Source: Flavobacteriales bacterium UBA5040
GTDB lineage: Bacteria; Bacteroidota; Bacteroidia; Flavobacteriales; Weeksellaceae
Reading direction: 5' to 3'
Assembly: GCA_002415135.1 (NCBI GenBank)
Contig: DIBY01000011.1
Location: 1 to 64,000, forward strand
DNA: 64,000 nt
Shown here: positions 25,901 to 33,158 of the stretch, piece by piece
How positions within the stretch are numbered: position 1 is the first letter of the stretch
How the letters are laid out: every line of letters begins with the position of its first letter
Position numbers and translations under genes: made by a program
Notes under the pieces: model-generated
Database searches by the model: none
What the model was told of the DNA's origin: nothing
Seen by the model: only the letters and a program-made list of their open reading frames with translations

Positions 25901-26100
25901 CAAAAGACACTTTGGAAAAACTTCAGAACGAAAAATTAAACATTCCAAACTGGAAAGAAAGTCGCGAAATGAAAGCTGGTATCAAAACTACGATTTACGA
26001 TCAGTTGCTTTGGTTACCTGAAGATAAATATACCGATGAAGAAGTAAGTTTGAAAAGTTTGGCGGTCTATCAGCATGTTTATAGTTATGCTTATTTTTAA
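22927..26100 (+). CDS. hsdR: Type I restriction endonuclease subunit R
   Basis: A 1057-residue motor-nuclease. The N-terminal nuclease core contains RPDVIGFVNGIPLVFFELKS (about 147-166; Asp, Glu, Lys of PD-(D/E)XK). The helicase part has Walker A HTQGSGKTYSM near 299-309, DEAH near 409-412 and GFTGTP near 434. The C-terminal 250 residues are a helical HsdR_C-type region. Length is normal. It translocates and cuts unmethylated DNA with HsdM and HsdS. It starts two bases after mcrC, five genes away from hsdS, and is probably translated from the same long message. Confidence 0.96.
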   Translation: MSYEYSEDELIEQATEDVLKELGWKVVTAWQNESFGEQGLLGRDNKTEVVLERYLLAALKRLNPDLPELAYSRAIEKLAQHEADKTIAQQNKIKYQFLKNGVEVSFVNADGKSQKKTLKIFDFKDYRNNDFLAVRQLEVSGELHNRRPDVIGFVNGIPLVFFELKSHANDLRSAYDDNFKDYKDTIPHLFYHNAFVILSNGTDAKVGTITSPYKYFLDWKRITEDAEGMVSLDTMLRGTCAPENLMDLFENFLLFDESNGNIVKLMAKNHQFIGVNKVLDNVSNIEDLEGKLGVYWHTQGSGKTYSMVFLCEKIHRKFGGSYTFLIVVDRTELENQAYDTFSGVGVVNNKNVIAGKKKGISGRDHLRELLSENHRYVFSLIHKFSIDPNLETEYPLIADRKNIIVISDEAHRTQGGKYARNMRFFGLPNASYLGFTGTPIIKDEEEVTKNIFGEYVSVYDFKRAIEDEATLPLKYLNRGEKLNIENPALDEQMAEILEEEDLDEDQKKKLSYLFSKEYPILTAESRLRAIAKDLVWHFNERGYQGKAMLVALDKPTAVRMYDYVMEYWPEYLAELQRRITKAADIQEEQELQRKYNLVAATEVCVVISSEQNEIDKFKKMNLEIEPHRRRMVERNLEKEFKDEENPFRLAIVCAMWITGFDAPCVSTVYLDKPIKGHTLMQTIARANRVYDDEKENGLIVDYGNVYQQLEKAYAIYGEGQKGKGSDDGKNDTKPFEQLKAMAAEIKKAIEEVETMLKEEDFSLTSLIEATAMGKIAAVNNGANAVCRNDESLAKFEIAARNVFRKYKALFPEKEARKFTKQYNAIDAIYNKLNQKTKSADVTEIIMKLQSVVNDSIVIDTVSEPVNIAIDLSKLDADALRKAFEKVQRKNELVYDLNKAVENKLDQMLKENPLRMEFYDRYKEIVEAYNNGKSEAELKRSFEQLTAFIQTLSQEEKRAYLENLDEPTLSIFDLLIQNKDLTKSEREQVKKVAKDTLEKLQNEKLNIPNWKESREMKAGIKTTIYDQLLWLPEDKYTDEEVSLKSLAVYQHVYSYAYF

Positions 26101-26148
26101 TATCATATGATTTGATCTGCTTTGTAAAACTGTAAACCTAAATTATTC

Positions 26149-26910
26149 ATGATAAAAATTTACAAAATCGCTCTATTAGAAGATAATACCAGACAATTAG
26201 ATAAACTGGCGGATTTTATTAAAAAAATACCAAATTCAGAATTAGTATTAAAAAGCAGAAGCTCTGATGATTTTATTGAACAGTTAAAAACTGCAGCTCC
26301 AGATGTTTTAATCGCTGATTTAGATTTGGGAACTGACAGTATGACGGGAATGGAAGTGGCCATCGAAGTGAAAATACCAGTCTTTTTCGCAAGTATCAAT
26401 ACAGCAGATTATGTTGAAGATATAGAACATCTCAAAAGAGATTCAGAAGTTTGCGTAGATCATATTACAAAACCATTTACCGAAGAGCAGTTTGCGAAAA
26501 GTTTTAAAAGATTTTTGAAAGAAGTGCAGCTGTTTTCGAATTTGGAGTATGTTCATTTGGATTTCAATAAGACGAAAAGAAATAAAATTTTCATAGATGA
26601 CATCGTTTATTTGTGTGCAGATAAACAAACCGGATCTGAATCTAATAACAAGCAAATACATTTCATCACTCGGAAGAATGAAAATCTCATCGATTTTTCA
26701 TTTTCAAAAATGGAAGAGAAGGGTTTGCTAAAATCTCAGTTTGTAACGATTCACAAATCTTTTAGAGTGAATAAAAAACACATCAAATGTTATCATAAGA
26801 AATCAGCCACCATAGAAATTAATGTTTTTGATGAAGTTGGTAAGACAAAAAGTCATCACTTGTCTGTGTCTGAAAATTACCAGAATGACATGAAAAAGAA
26901 TTTCGGTTAA
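26149..26910 (+). CDS. LytTR-type response regulator, orphan
   Basis: A 253-residue two-domain regulator. A receiver domain (residues 1-120) has the acidic pocket LLEDN near 9-13 and the phospho-acceptor in DVLIADLDLG (about 54-63). A LytTR DNA-binding domain (about 130-250) ends in a segment containing LLKSQFVTIHKSFRVNKKHI. Members bind direct repeats and activate nearby genes after phosphorylation by a 7TM or 2TM sensor kinase. No sensor kinase is adjacent. It lies 48 bases behind hsdR and is closed by a strong terminator, so it may be transcribed with the restriction operon. Confidence 0.88.
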   Translation: MIKIYKIALLEDNTRQLDKLADFIKKIPNSELVLKSRSSDDFIEQLKTAAPDVLIADLDLGTDSMTGMEVAIEVKIPVFFASINTADYVEDIEHLKRDSEVCVDHITKPFTEEQFAKSFKRFLKEVQLFSNLEYVHLDFNKTKRNKIFIDDIVYLCADKQTGSESNNKQIHFITRKNENLIDFSFSKMEEKGLLKSQFVTIHKSFRVNKKHIKCYHKKSATIEINVFDEVGKTKSHHLSVSENYQNDMKKNFG

Positions 26911-26945
26911 TCGCTCTTATTCCTCATATTACCGCTTTTATTACT

Positions 26946-26982
26946 GCGTTCTCCATCTTATGATTGGGGAACGCTTTTTTTT
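26946..26982 (+). terminator. Intrinsic terminator after the response regulator
   Basis: Stem GCGTTCTCC (26946-26954) pairs with GGGGAACGC (26966-26974) with one G-T pair, followed by eight T residues. It ends the hsd-mcr-LytTR transcript. It also lies within the upstream extension of the viperin frame, which supports the later viperin start at 27042. Confidence 0.8.
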
Positions 26983-27041
26983 GTTTTTTGGATTTTGTTT
27001 TGAAGTATGATAAACTTAACAATAAAACATTAAAAATAATT

Positions 27042-27917
27042 ATGGAAACAATTGAGAGGAATAAAATGATTCCTTCTGTTAATTATCATTTATGGGAACC
27101 CTGTAATTTGAGATGCAAATTTTGCTTTGCTACTTTTCAAGACGTAAAAATACAGTTACCAAAAGGTCATTTGCCTAAAAAGGAATCGATGAAATTGATA
27201 AAAGAAATTGCAGATTTTGGTTTCGAGAAGATCACTTTTGCAGGTGGTGAACCAACTTTATGTCCGTGGATTTCAGAATTGATAAAATTGGCGAAAGAAA
27301 ATGGCTTAATGACTATGATTGTTACTAATGGTTCCAAACTTAGTGAAGAGTTTTTAATTCAAAATCAAAAGTATTTAGATTGGATTATTTTAAGTATTGA
27401 TAGTGTTCACCCAGAAACGAATATTAAATCTGGAAGAGCAATCACTGGAAAAAAACCAATTTTAATAGATGATTACAAAATGATTATTGATAGCATTAGA
27501 AAGTATGGTTTTCAATTGAAGATTAATACAGTAGTACATCGTCAAAATTACAGCGAATCGTTGATGGATTTATTGAAATATGCTCAACCAGAAAGATGGA
27601 AAGTATTTCAGGTCTTGCCCATCAAAGGAGAAAATGATGAACATATCGATGAATTTGTAATTGATGAGTCAGAATTTAATCATTTTATTACTACACATCA
27701 AGCATTAAAAGATGAGAAAATTATGATTACAGAAAATAATTCTGAAATGAAAGATAGTTACGTAATGATTGATCCGGCGGGGAGATTCTATACCAATAAA
27801 AATGGTTTTCAGGAATATAGTGAGGCAATTTTACAGAATGGAATTAAAAATTCGTTTCAGCAAATGAATTATAATTACGACAAGTTTGTTGCGAGAGGAG
27901 GAATTTATAAATGGTAG
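27042..27917 (+). CDS. Prokaryotic viperin-family antiviral radical SAM protein
   Basis: A 291-residue radical SAM enzyme. The cluster-binding motif CNLRCKFC (Cys21, Cys25, Cys28) follows NYHLWEP, the arrangement seen in viperins, with FA after the last Cys. The SAM-binding GGEPTL lies near 68-73. Bacterial viperins (pVips) convert CTP, GTP or UTP to 3'-deoxy-3',4'-didehydro nucleotides that stop phage RNA synthesis. The C-terminal third, which sets the nucleotide choice, is complete (EILQNGIKNSFQQ and onward to KW). The frame extends to 26964, but that part crosses a terminator, so I chose the ATG at 27042. No nucleotide kinase is adjacent. The assignment rests on motifs and length. Confidence 0.85.
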   Translation: METIERNKMIPSVNYHLWEPCNLRCKFCFATFQDVKIQLPKGHLPKKESMKLIKEIADFGFEKITFAGGEPTLCPWISELIKLAKENGLMTMIVTNGSKLSEEFLIQNQKYLDWIILSIDSVHPETNIKSGRAITGKKPILIDDYKMIIDSIRKYGFQLKINTVVHRQNYSESLMDLLKYAQPERWKVFQVLPIKGENDEHIDEFVIDESEFNHFITTHQALKDEKIMITENNSEMKDSYVMIDPAGRFYTNKNGFQEYSEAILQNGIKNSFQQMNYNYDKFVARGGIYKW

Positions 27918-28000
27918 TGAAATCTATAAAAGAGTAAGGACACTTCTGTAAAAAAGTATTTGTAAATAATTAAAAATTTAGCTTTTAAAAATTAATAAAA

Positions 28001-28141
28001 ATGACAAAGAAAATGACACCACAACAAAATCAAGCGAACACTCAAAATTCTAACAAAGGAACGAATGGTGTTAATCAGCAAAATGCGAAAGCAAACGGAC
28101 ACAGAGGACAACAACTCAACCCGAATCAGAAGAAAAAATAG
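28001..28141 (+). CDS. 46-residue Gln/Asn-rich small protein
   Basis: A short frame, MTKKMTPQQNQANTQNSNKG and onward, ending NPNQKKK. More than a third of the residues are Gln or Asn, with Lys at both ends; no hydrophobic core, so it is probably disordered. It stands 83 bases behind viperin in the same direction. Codon quality and the clean start and stop suggest a real small gene, but I know of no function. Confidence 0.5.
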   Translation: MTKKMTPQQNQANTQNSNKGTNGVNQQNAKANGHRGQQLNPNQKKK

Positions 28142-28530
28142 TGGAATATTTAATCCTCAGTAAATTACGGGCTGAAAGGAATTCCAGAACTCATAAGAGG
28201 AAATACTTGCTGCCGTAATTTCAGTCTCTAGAGATAGAAAATTAGCTGCTTATCGCTTTGATGGTGATCAGCTTCTATTTGCACAAATAATTTATTTTTA
28301 GCAATTGAAGAAAATTAGTTGTGATTACAAGTGCAATTAAAATTTGTGATTTTTGCTTCATAAATAACTGCTTAGTCTTCAACCGAATTCGCGATAATCA
28401 TGAATAAGTAGAAATGAACTTTTTTTTACAGTTAATCAATCAATCAATAATTCGAAACCCTGTAAAACATTGTCAGAAAGTTTTTAAATTAGTAAATTCA
28501 TTGCCCGTCATCATTTAAAAATATATCCTC
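28142..28530. other. Gene-poor gap with inverted repeat and ORF scraps
   Basis: This 389-base gap holds a perfect 9-bp inverted repeat, AAATTACGG (28162-28170) and CCGTAATTT (28213-28221), separated by 42 bases. A 34-codon scrap (EEILAAVISVSRDRKLAAYR and onward) runs from about 28197 to 28301 without a start codon and may be a gene fossil. Nothing else supportable. Confidence 0.4.
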
Positions 28531-28812
28531 ATGCAAATCTACTCCGACGACTCCGGCCGCGTCATCTACCTCACCGTCAATCCAAAAGAAATCAGAGTTG
28601 ACCTTCAGGATCTGGCTCCTGATTTCGAGTATGAAAGAAGTGTATCCACGTCGGAGGTCGATGCCGTCTGCCAGGCATTAGAAATTAACTTTGAGGAATT
28701 GGAGGCGAGACTTCTTCTAGTGCTCGAACATCAAATGACGGCGATCGATCTCTTCACGGAGTTTTTAGAAAACAATAAAATTTACTTTTCTTATTATTCA
28801 GGAAGCAGATGA
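28531..28812 (+). CDS. Hypothetical protein, 93 aa
   Basis: A small, acidic, probably cytoplasmic protein of unknown family (MQIYSDDSGRVIYLTVNPKE and onward). Its base composition is noticeably less AT-rich at the 5' end than the flanks, with codons such as GAC, GGC and CTC, possibly a sign of recent acquisition. It ends about 75 bases before another small orphan gene in the same direction. Confidence 0.6.
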   Translation: MQIYSDDSGRVIYLTVNPKEIRVDLQDLAPDFEYERSVSTSEVDAVCQALEINFEELEARLLLVLEHQMTAIDLFTEFLENNKIYFSYYSGSR

Positions 28813-28889
28813 GCTGAAATTACCGAATCAGCGATAAATGTTCAGCTCAAAAAGTCAGGAAATTATCTATAAAATTTAATATACTAATC

Positions 28890-29225
28890 ATGTCTGAAAG
28901 CACTGCTCTTCTTCAATACACCCGCTATTATAGAGGTGAAAAAGAATGTCCCGAATCCTGTCCACATTCCAATATCTGGTCCTATGAAAAAATGTGGGTC
29001 GAAAAGGAAGAAGAAAGAGACGAGAATGATGGGAGAGTTTTGGAATATAAACAGGATGTTCTGCCTTTATATAATGAAGACGACGGAATTCCGTTGACAT
29101 TGAAAGCTTTGCTCTATAATCGCTACAGTCATTGGGTCGGCGGTTATTCATTGGAAAGCGATGTTCGCGGCTTTGTAAAATTTCTGCATCAGCATTATCT
29201 GGGAAATGATACGGACGACAGATAA
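28890..29225 (+). CDS. Hypothetical protein, 111 aa
   Basis: A small soluble protein of unknown family. The N-terminal part has two Cys residues close together (GEKECPESCPHSNIW, about 16-30), possibly a metal site together with the following His. Charged middle (VEKEEERDENDGRVL) and an aromatic C-terminal part. Probably expressed with the preceding 93-residue gene. Confidence 0.58.
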   Translation: MSESTALLQYTRYYRGEKECPESCPHSNIWSYEKMWVEKEEERDENDGRVLEYKQDVLPLYNEDDGIPLTLKALLYNRYSHWVGGYSLESDVRGFVKFLHQHYLGNDTDDR

Positions 29226-29383
29226 TTATAGTAAGGAATTTTTAACATGATCTGAAGGTTCATTTTACGATTTCGCCTTCAACAAAAACCTCCCCGGATT
29301 TCTACAGAGTCTCGCGGCTTTGAACCCTCTGTCAAATTCAAAAGATGATGACTTCTTCACGCAGCAAAAAAAATTGGATGTTT

Positions 29384-29788
29384 TTATTTAGTGAATAACT
29401 TCTCCAACCTCTCTATCATCTCATCTTTCTCTTTCAACATTCTTTCATAGAGAGCAATTTTTTCTTCATGTAATTGCATTACTTTATCGATTGGATGGAA
29501 TGTAGGATTGTGATTAATACCATTTAAAATTGAACCATTGTCAAAGGTATTTGCAATAATATTAACAGCCTGCTCCTCATCAAAATTCTGAAAAGCCTGC
29601 ACCGGAATTTTCAATACTTCGGAAATTTTAGCAAGCAACTGATCTTCAATCACCTCCTTTTGCTCCAGCAAAGAGATTTTCTTTTGGTTCCACTCGTCGC
29701 CGAGGTCAAAAGCCAACGCTTCCTGCTTAATTCCCTGCATTTCTCTGAAGCGTTTGACGTTGCGTCCCTGATGTATTTGATGTTCCAT
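29384..29788 (-). CDS. Xre-family helix-turn-helix regulator
   Basis: A 134-residue regulator. Residues about 8-66 form a Cro/CI-type helix-turn-helix (GRNVKRFREMQGIKQEALAF and onward to LKIPVQAFQNF). The C-terminal 35 residues form a coiled coil (LHEEKIALYERMLKEKDEMI), likely for dimerisation. It is transcribed divergently from the paralog pair; the shared intergenic region contains the palindrome GGATATATTATCC (29874-29886) plus a further TATCC half-site at 29860-29864. Control of both sides from this region is the natural inference. Confidence 0.85.
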   Translation of the reverse strand: MEHQIHQGRNVKRFREMQGIKQEALAFDLGDEWNQKKISLLEQKEVIEDQLLAKISEVLKIPVQAFQNFDEEQAVNIIANTFDNGSILNGINHNPTFHPIDKVMQLHEEKIALYERMLKEKDEMIERLEKLFTK

Positions 29789-29873
29789 GATTATTGTATT
29801 TCCGAGCCATAAATATACAGCAATTCGTTGAAAAGTAAAGTTAAAAAAATTGAATAAAATATCCTAATCTATG

Positions 29874-29886
29874 GGATATATTATCC
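29874..29886. promoter_or_regulatory. GGATA-N3-TATCC palindrome, site 1
   Basis: A perfect palindrome of 5-base half-sites, GGATA-TAT-TATCC, 76 bases before the ATG of paralog 1 and between that gene and the Xre regulator. An extra TATCC half-site lies at 29860-29864. The identical AGAATAGAATAGCTG element follows at 29893-29907. Probable operator of the adjacent Xre regulator. Confidence 0.55.
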
Positions 29887-29949
29887 AATTACAGAATAGA
29901 ATAGCTGGTCACTATTCCTCTACTTCGTAGGAAATTAAAAATAAATGTG

Positions 29950-30483
29950 ATGAAAAAGAAAAATAAAATGAGTCTGGAGTCAGAATTTTGGGCAGGCTCC
30001 GAAATAGAAAATCCGTTTGAACTGATCGATGCATTTTTTGATTTTGCGCAGATAGATTCCTATAAAGAAAAGTTAAATGAAATGATGATGTACATGCATA
30101 ATAAGGAAATATACAAACAGGCGTATCCCGGACAGATTTTCATTATTTATAAAGCCTTTCATTCTTTGATCAGAGCAGGATGCCGTCTTCGGGGGATGAA
30201 TAAAAAATGGATAATAAATGCACCGTCTGATTCCCTGCCCAGACCCTGTCTGGGAATGCTCTCTGCCGAAGAGTTTGCAGATCCTCTTATAGTTTTTCAT
30301 ACCGCATTTACAAAACAGACCTTGGAACAATATGAATTCTTTATCTGTGAACTTGTCCATCTTTCATTGTCTCCTCACATTGATTCCTGCGGCAAAGATT
30401 TAATGAGCCCTTTCATTTACCTCACTAAAATGCTCGAAGCTGCACAACTGATCCAGGAACGGGGTACTGAAAAAATAAAATGA
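29950..30483 (+). CDS. Tandem paralog 1, unknown family
   Basis: A soluble protein of about 177 residues (a GTG three bases upstream is an alternative start). It is clearly homologous to the next gene: shared blocks are the N-terminal FWAG, the middle FIIYKAFHSLIRAG (versus FYVALKSFVRAS), DPLIVFHTAF (versus NPFLVFERAF) and the C-terminal SPFIYLTKMLEAAQLIQERG. No catalytic motif is recognisable; all-helical is likely. The leader of each paralog is also conserved, so gene and promoter were duplicated together. Confidence 0.7.
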   Translation: MKKKNKMSLESEFWAGSEIENPFELIDAFFDFAQIDSYKEKLNEMMMYMHNKEIYKQAYPGQIFIIYKAFHSLIRAGCRLRGMNKKWIINAPSDSLPRPCLGMLSAEEFADPLIVFHTAFTKQTLEQYEFFICELVHLSLSPHIDSCGKDLMSPFIYLTKMLEAAQLIQERGTEKIK

Positions 30484-30516
30484 CAGAAAAACCCACTTAC
30501 AATGATTAAAAACCAA

Positions 30517-30529
30517 GGATAATGTATCC
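30517..30529. promoter_or_regulatory. GGATA-N3-TATCC palindrome, site 2
   Basis: GGATA-ATG-TATCC, 75 bases before the ATG of paralog 2, matching site 1 in half-sites, spacing and position. AGAATAGAATAGCTG is repeated exactly at 30536-30550. Probable second operator of the Xre regulator. Confidence 0.55.
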
Positions 30530-30591
30530 CTTTTTAGAATAGAATAGCTGTTTGTAATTCTTCAACTTCGTACCAAACTAAATTGGACGTG

Positions 30592-31131
30592 ATGAAAAAG
30601 AGAAAAATTGATTTCGACGCCAGATTTTGGGCGGGCTATTCAGGGACTTGTCCATTAAAAGTATTTGATGAGTTTTTTATAAGCTGTACATTAAGTGAAA
30701 CAAAAGATCGGTTGTTTAAAATGATGCATAATGCGATGAAGCCGAAAATCTTTTTAAAGCATGATCCTTCCTTGGTTGTGCATTTTTATGTTGCTCTTAA
30801 ATCATTTGTTCGTGCGTCGTATGTGGTCAGGTCAAAATCAAAAAAATGGAAATTGAACCAACCTCCTGAACAGGGTTCTCAAATAATGCAGGGTTCGTTA
30901 TTTGACGATGAGTTCCTTAATCCTTTCCTGGTATTTGAAAGAGCTTTTCAGGATTTTTCGCTACAGGAATTGGAAGATTTTCTCACGGAAGTTTGTTACT
31001 ATGCTCTTGGTCCCTACAACGACCACCCACATGGGAATATCATCTCCCCATTTTTACATCTTCAAAAAATGCTCGACGCCGCTCAACTTATTCGCGAACG
31101 AGGACTGGAGAAGATAAAGAACAATAAATAG
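30592..31131 (+). CDS. Tandem paralog 2, unknown family
   Basis: A soluble protein of about 179 residues, paralogous to the preceding gene over its full length; the best-conserved parts are FWAG near residue 11 and SPFLHLQKMLDAAQLIRERG near the C-terminus. The frame extends to a TTG at 30583, but the ATG at 30592 aligns with the ATG of paralog 1. It carries its own copy of the leader with the GGATA palindrome, so it is probably separately promoted. Family unknown. Confidence 0.7.
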   Translation: MKKRKIDFDARFWAGYSGTCPLKVFDEFFISCTLSETKDRLFKMMHNAMKPKIFLKHDPSLVVHFYVALKSFVRASYVVRSKSKKWKLNQPPEQGSQIMQGSLFDDEFLNPFLVFERAFQDFSLQELEDFLTEVCYYALGPYNDHPHGNIISPFLHLQKMLDAAQLIRERGLEKIKNNK

Positions 31132-31196
31132 AACATCCAGTAGAAAACAGATGAGGTAGTTGCCATAGCATAATGCAGATAAAATATGCTGCTTCA

Positions 31197-31210
31197 GGAA
31201 TAGAATATCC
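31197..31210. promoter_or_regulatory. Degenerate third copy of the module leader element
   Basis: GGAATAGAATATCC, 82 bases before the start of the large downstream gene. It shares GAATAGAATA with the leader element at 29893 and 30536 and ends in a TATCC half-site. It may place the third gene under the same regulator; the match is weaker than the first two sites. Confidence 0.35.
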
Positions 31211-31278
31211 TCTTGAAAACTTGAATATCTGCTGAGCCTTAAAGAAATTTGTGTTGCAACTTTTAATAATATAAAACC

Positions 31279-32916
31279 ATGGACACTAAACAAAAACTCG
31301 GTCTTCATTTAAAAAATGAACTCGTCAGAAATAAGATGTTCCAAACCCTTAGTGAATTTTCAGTGCTTCAGCTTCATATATTCCAACCGAAAAATAAAGA
31401 CCATACAGAAGTATTCATTCTGATGAAAGATGCTAAGGATGCAGAAATGTTGCGCCTGAGAAATTGGGTAAACAACGCTGCAACGATCGATAAGATTAAG
31501 GTGCATATTTCTTATCTTCACAAAGCAGCCTTTCAGTTGAAAGGCGGTAATCCTTTCTATCAGTACTACGCCGATCGCTCAACATTGGTCTGGCTGAAAG
31601 AAGGGGTAACAAAACCTCTTAAAACTACGCATACAAAGAAAACGTTTCGAAAAAAACTGCGTGTTTTTGAAGAGAGATTTTATCATGACCATGATATCCT
31701 GATGAGAGAAGCTACTAAATATCAGTCCCACCAAATGTTTTCGAGTGCCTTTCAAAACTACCTGTCGTTATTTGAACATCATGTTGAGTATCTTGAAAAC
31801 TTATACACTGGCTGGATTAATTTTGATCAAGATCTTCACAAAAGACTGCGACAGCTGATTCGGTATATTCCGCAAATCCAAAAAGTATTTGTAATGGAGA
31901 ATCACGAAAAGTTTTATATGATTAGTAAAATGGAGAAGTCTCTGACAGCTGCAGCAGGAGATGACGAATTTTCCGTGAGCGCAGACCTGTTCGCTGCCGT
32001 TAAAGTCGCAGAAACTCATTTGTACAAATTAGTGGTCGACCGCTTGTCAGAATTTAGGAGAATCATCCTTTTTAAAAAGTCATCATGGGTAATCGTTCCT
32101 GCCGCTGAGGTGGCCGTCACCGTAGACGTTAGATTAGGAAACGCAATAACTTCCCTCGTGGAAAGATTATCGCCTGAAGAAATATATCTGTTTCATAAAA
32201 AAGAAAGCTATTCACAAACCGAAGACACACCGAAGATTGTTTATTATTTTCTGCTGATCGGTGACAGCCTTTCACATACGAAGATCGTTGATACTCAACA
32301 ATCGATTGATCACAAATCGGGTGGGAAAGTAAGTGTTGTTATTCTCGGACACCGCAGATTGTCTTTACAGAAACGCCTTTATGCCGCTCAGGATTTCATG
32401 CGGGAGATCATGACTTCTGGTAATCTCGTCTATGCATCTCATCAGTACCATCCTCCGCTCCATTGGCGCCATTCTTCTTCTTCGGATAATGATGGCGATC
32501 TACCTATTTACTATAAAAGAATGAGCAACAACGTAAAACACTATTTTACTGCACGGGCAACAATTGAAAAGGAAAGTGATGAAATCGTGATTTTGCTGTT
32601 TTCTCATGCGCTGATGGGAATTCTGCGGGTTTATTTATACTGCTCGCTGTGCAGTTATTTACCTAATTTTTATAAAATGGTTGATACTTGGAAACTGTGT
32701 ATATATGCCGATCCATCATTGGAGAAAACAGAATTTCTCTTTGACAAGATCAACCCTGATTTTTTCAAATTGGCAGACTCCTTTTTAAAATATACGGACC
32801 GTCCACACCGCTTTGCCGGGGATGATCTTATCGTAATGGATGAGATTATAAACCTCCTGGTGGCTAAATTAGAAAACCAGATTAAGAATAAAAATCTTAC
32901 TGCCCAAATAGAATGA
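31279..32916 (+). CDS. Large protein, probable duplicated degenerate nucleotidyltransferase-HEPN fusion
   Basis: A 545-residue soluble protein that reads as two similar halves. Each starts with a beta-alpha unit shaped like a minimal nucleotidyltransferase (LQLHIFQP...TEVFILMKDA near 30-55; EEIYLFHKKE...IVYYFLLIGD near 297-328) and is followed by a helical segment shaped like HEPN (SSAFQNYLSLFEHHVEYLEN near 155-174; VILLFSHALMGILRVYLYCS near 437-456). The catalytic GSxxRG/DxD residues expected of active nucleotidyltransferases are missing, and I see no convincing HEPN RNase RxxxxxH motif. HEPN-MNT pairs are toxin-antitoxin or defence modules. Here both would be fused, doubled and decayed. The fold call is inference by eye. 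Confidence 0.55.
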   Translation: MDTKQKLGLHLKNELVRNKMFQTLSEFSVLQLHIFQPKNKDHTEVFILMKDAKDAEMLRLRNWVNNAATIDKIKVHISYLHKAAFQLKGGNPFYQYYADRSTLVWLKEGVTKPLKTTHTKKTFRKKLRVFEERFYHDHDILMREATKYQSHQMFSSAFQNYLSLFEHHVEYLENLYTGWINFDQDLHKRLRQLIRYIPQIQKVFVMENHEKFYMISKMEKSLTAAAGDDEFSVSADLFAAVKVAETHLYKLVVDRLSEFRRIILFKKSSWVIVPAAEVAVTVDVRLGNAITSLVERLSPEEIYLFHKKESYSQTEDTPKIVYYFLLIGDSLSHTKIVDTQQSIDHKSGGKVSVVILGHRRLSLQKRLYAAQDFMREIMTSGNLVYASHQYHPPLHWRHSSSSDNDGDLPIYYKRMSNNVKHYFTARATIEKESDEIVILLFSHALMGILRVYLYCSLCSYLPNFYKMVDTWKLCIYADPSLEKTEFLFDKINPDFFKLADSFLKYTDRPHRFAGDDLIVMDEIINLLVAKLENQIKNKNLTAQIE

Positions 32917-32988
32917 AAATATAGACAAGAATCCTGGTGATGATCGGTGTTTTGTTTGGTTTAATTATTTAGGATTGATCTATTAATC

Positions 32989-33129
32989 TGTATAGCTATT
33001 TTAGGACGGGTCATAAAAGTTTTAACTTTGAAAACACAAATGTATAGTTCATTCAGGATTATCATTGATGAGTGTATAGTTATATCAGGATTTATCTATT
33101 AATCTGTATAGTTATTTCAGGACAGGTCA
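32989..33129. repeat. Four direct repeats, mostly 32-bp period
   Basis: A motif close to TGTATAGTTATTTCAGGA starts at 32989, 33041, 33073 and 33105 (spacings 52, 32, 32). Around the first and last copies the identity extends over about 43 bases (32971-33013 and 33087-33129). It lies in a 570-base gap otherwise free of convincing genes, next to the 11-bp array. No Cas genes and no unique-spacer pattern, so it is not a CRISPR array. Iteron-like or regulatory repeat. Confidence 0.65.
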
Positions 33130-33158
33130 CCTTCCATAATACTTGCTGGTTCCCCCTA

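Noticed and set aside
26964..27041. N-terminal extension of viperin
   Set aside because: The 26 extra codons run through the terminator T tract of the preceding gene and do not resemble viperin; the ATG at 27042 is better.
28197..28301. A 34-codon coding-like scrap after viperin
   Set aside because: It has no start codon and no recognisable similarity; kept only as a possible fossil in the gap description.
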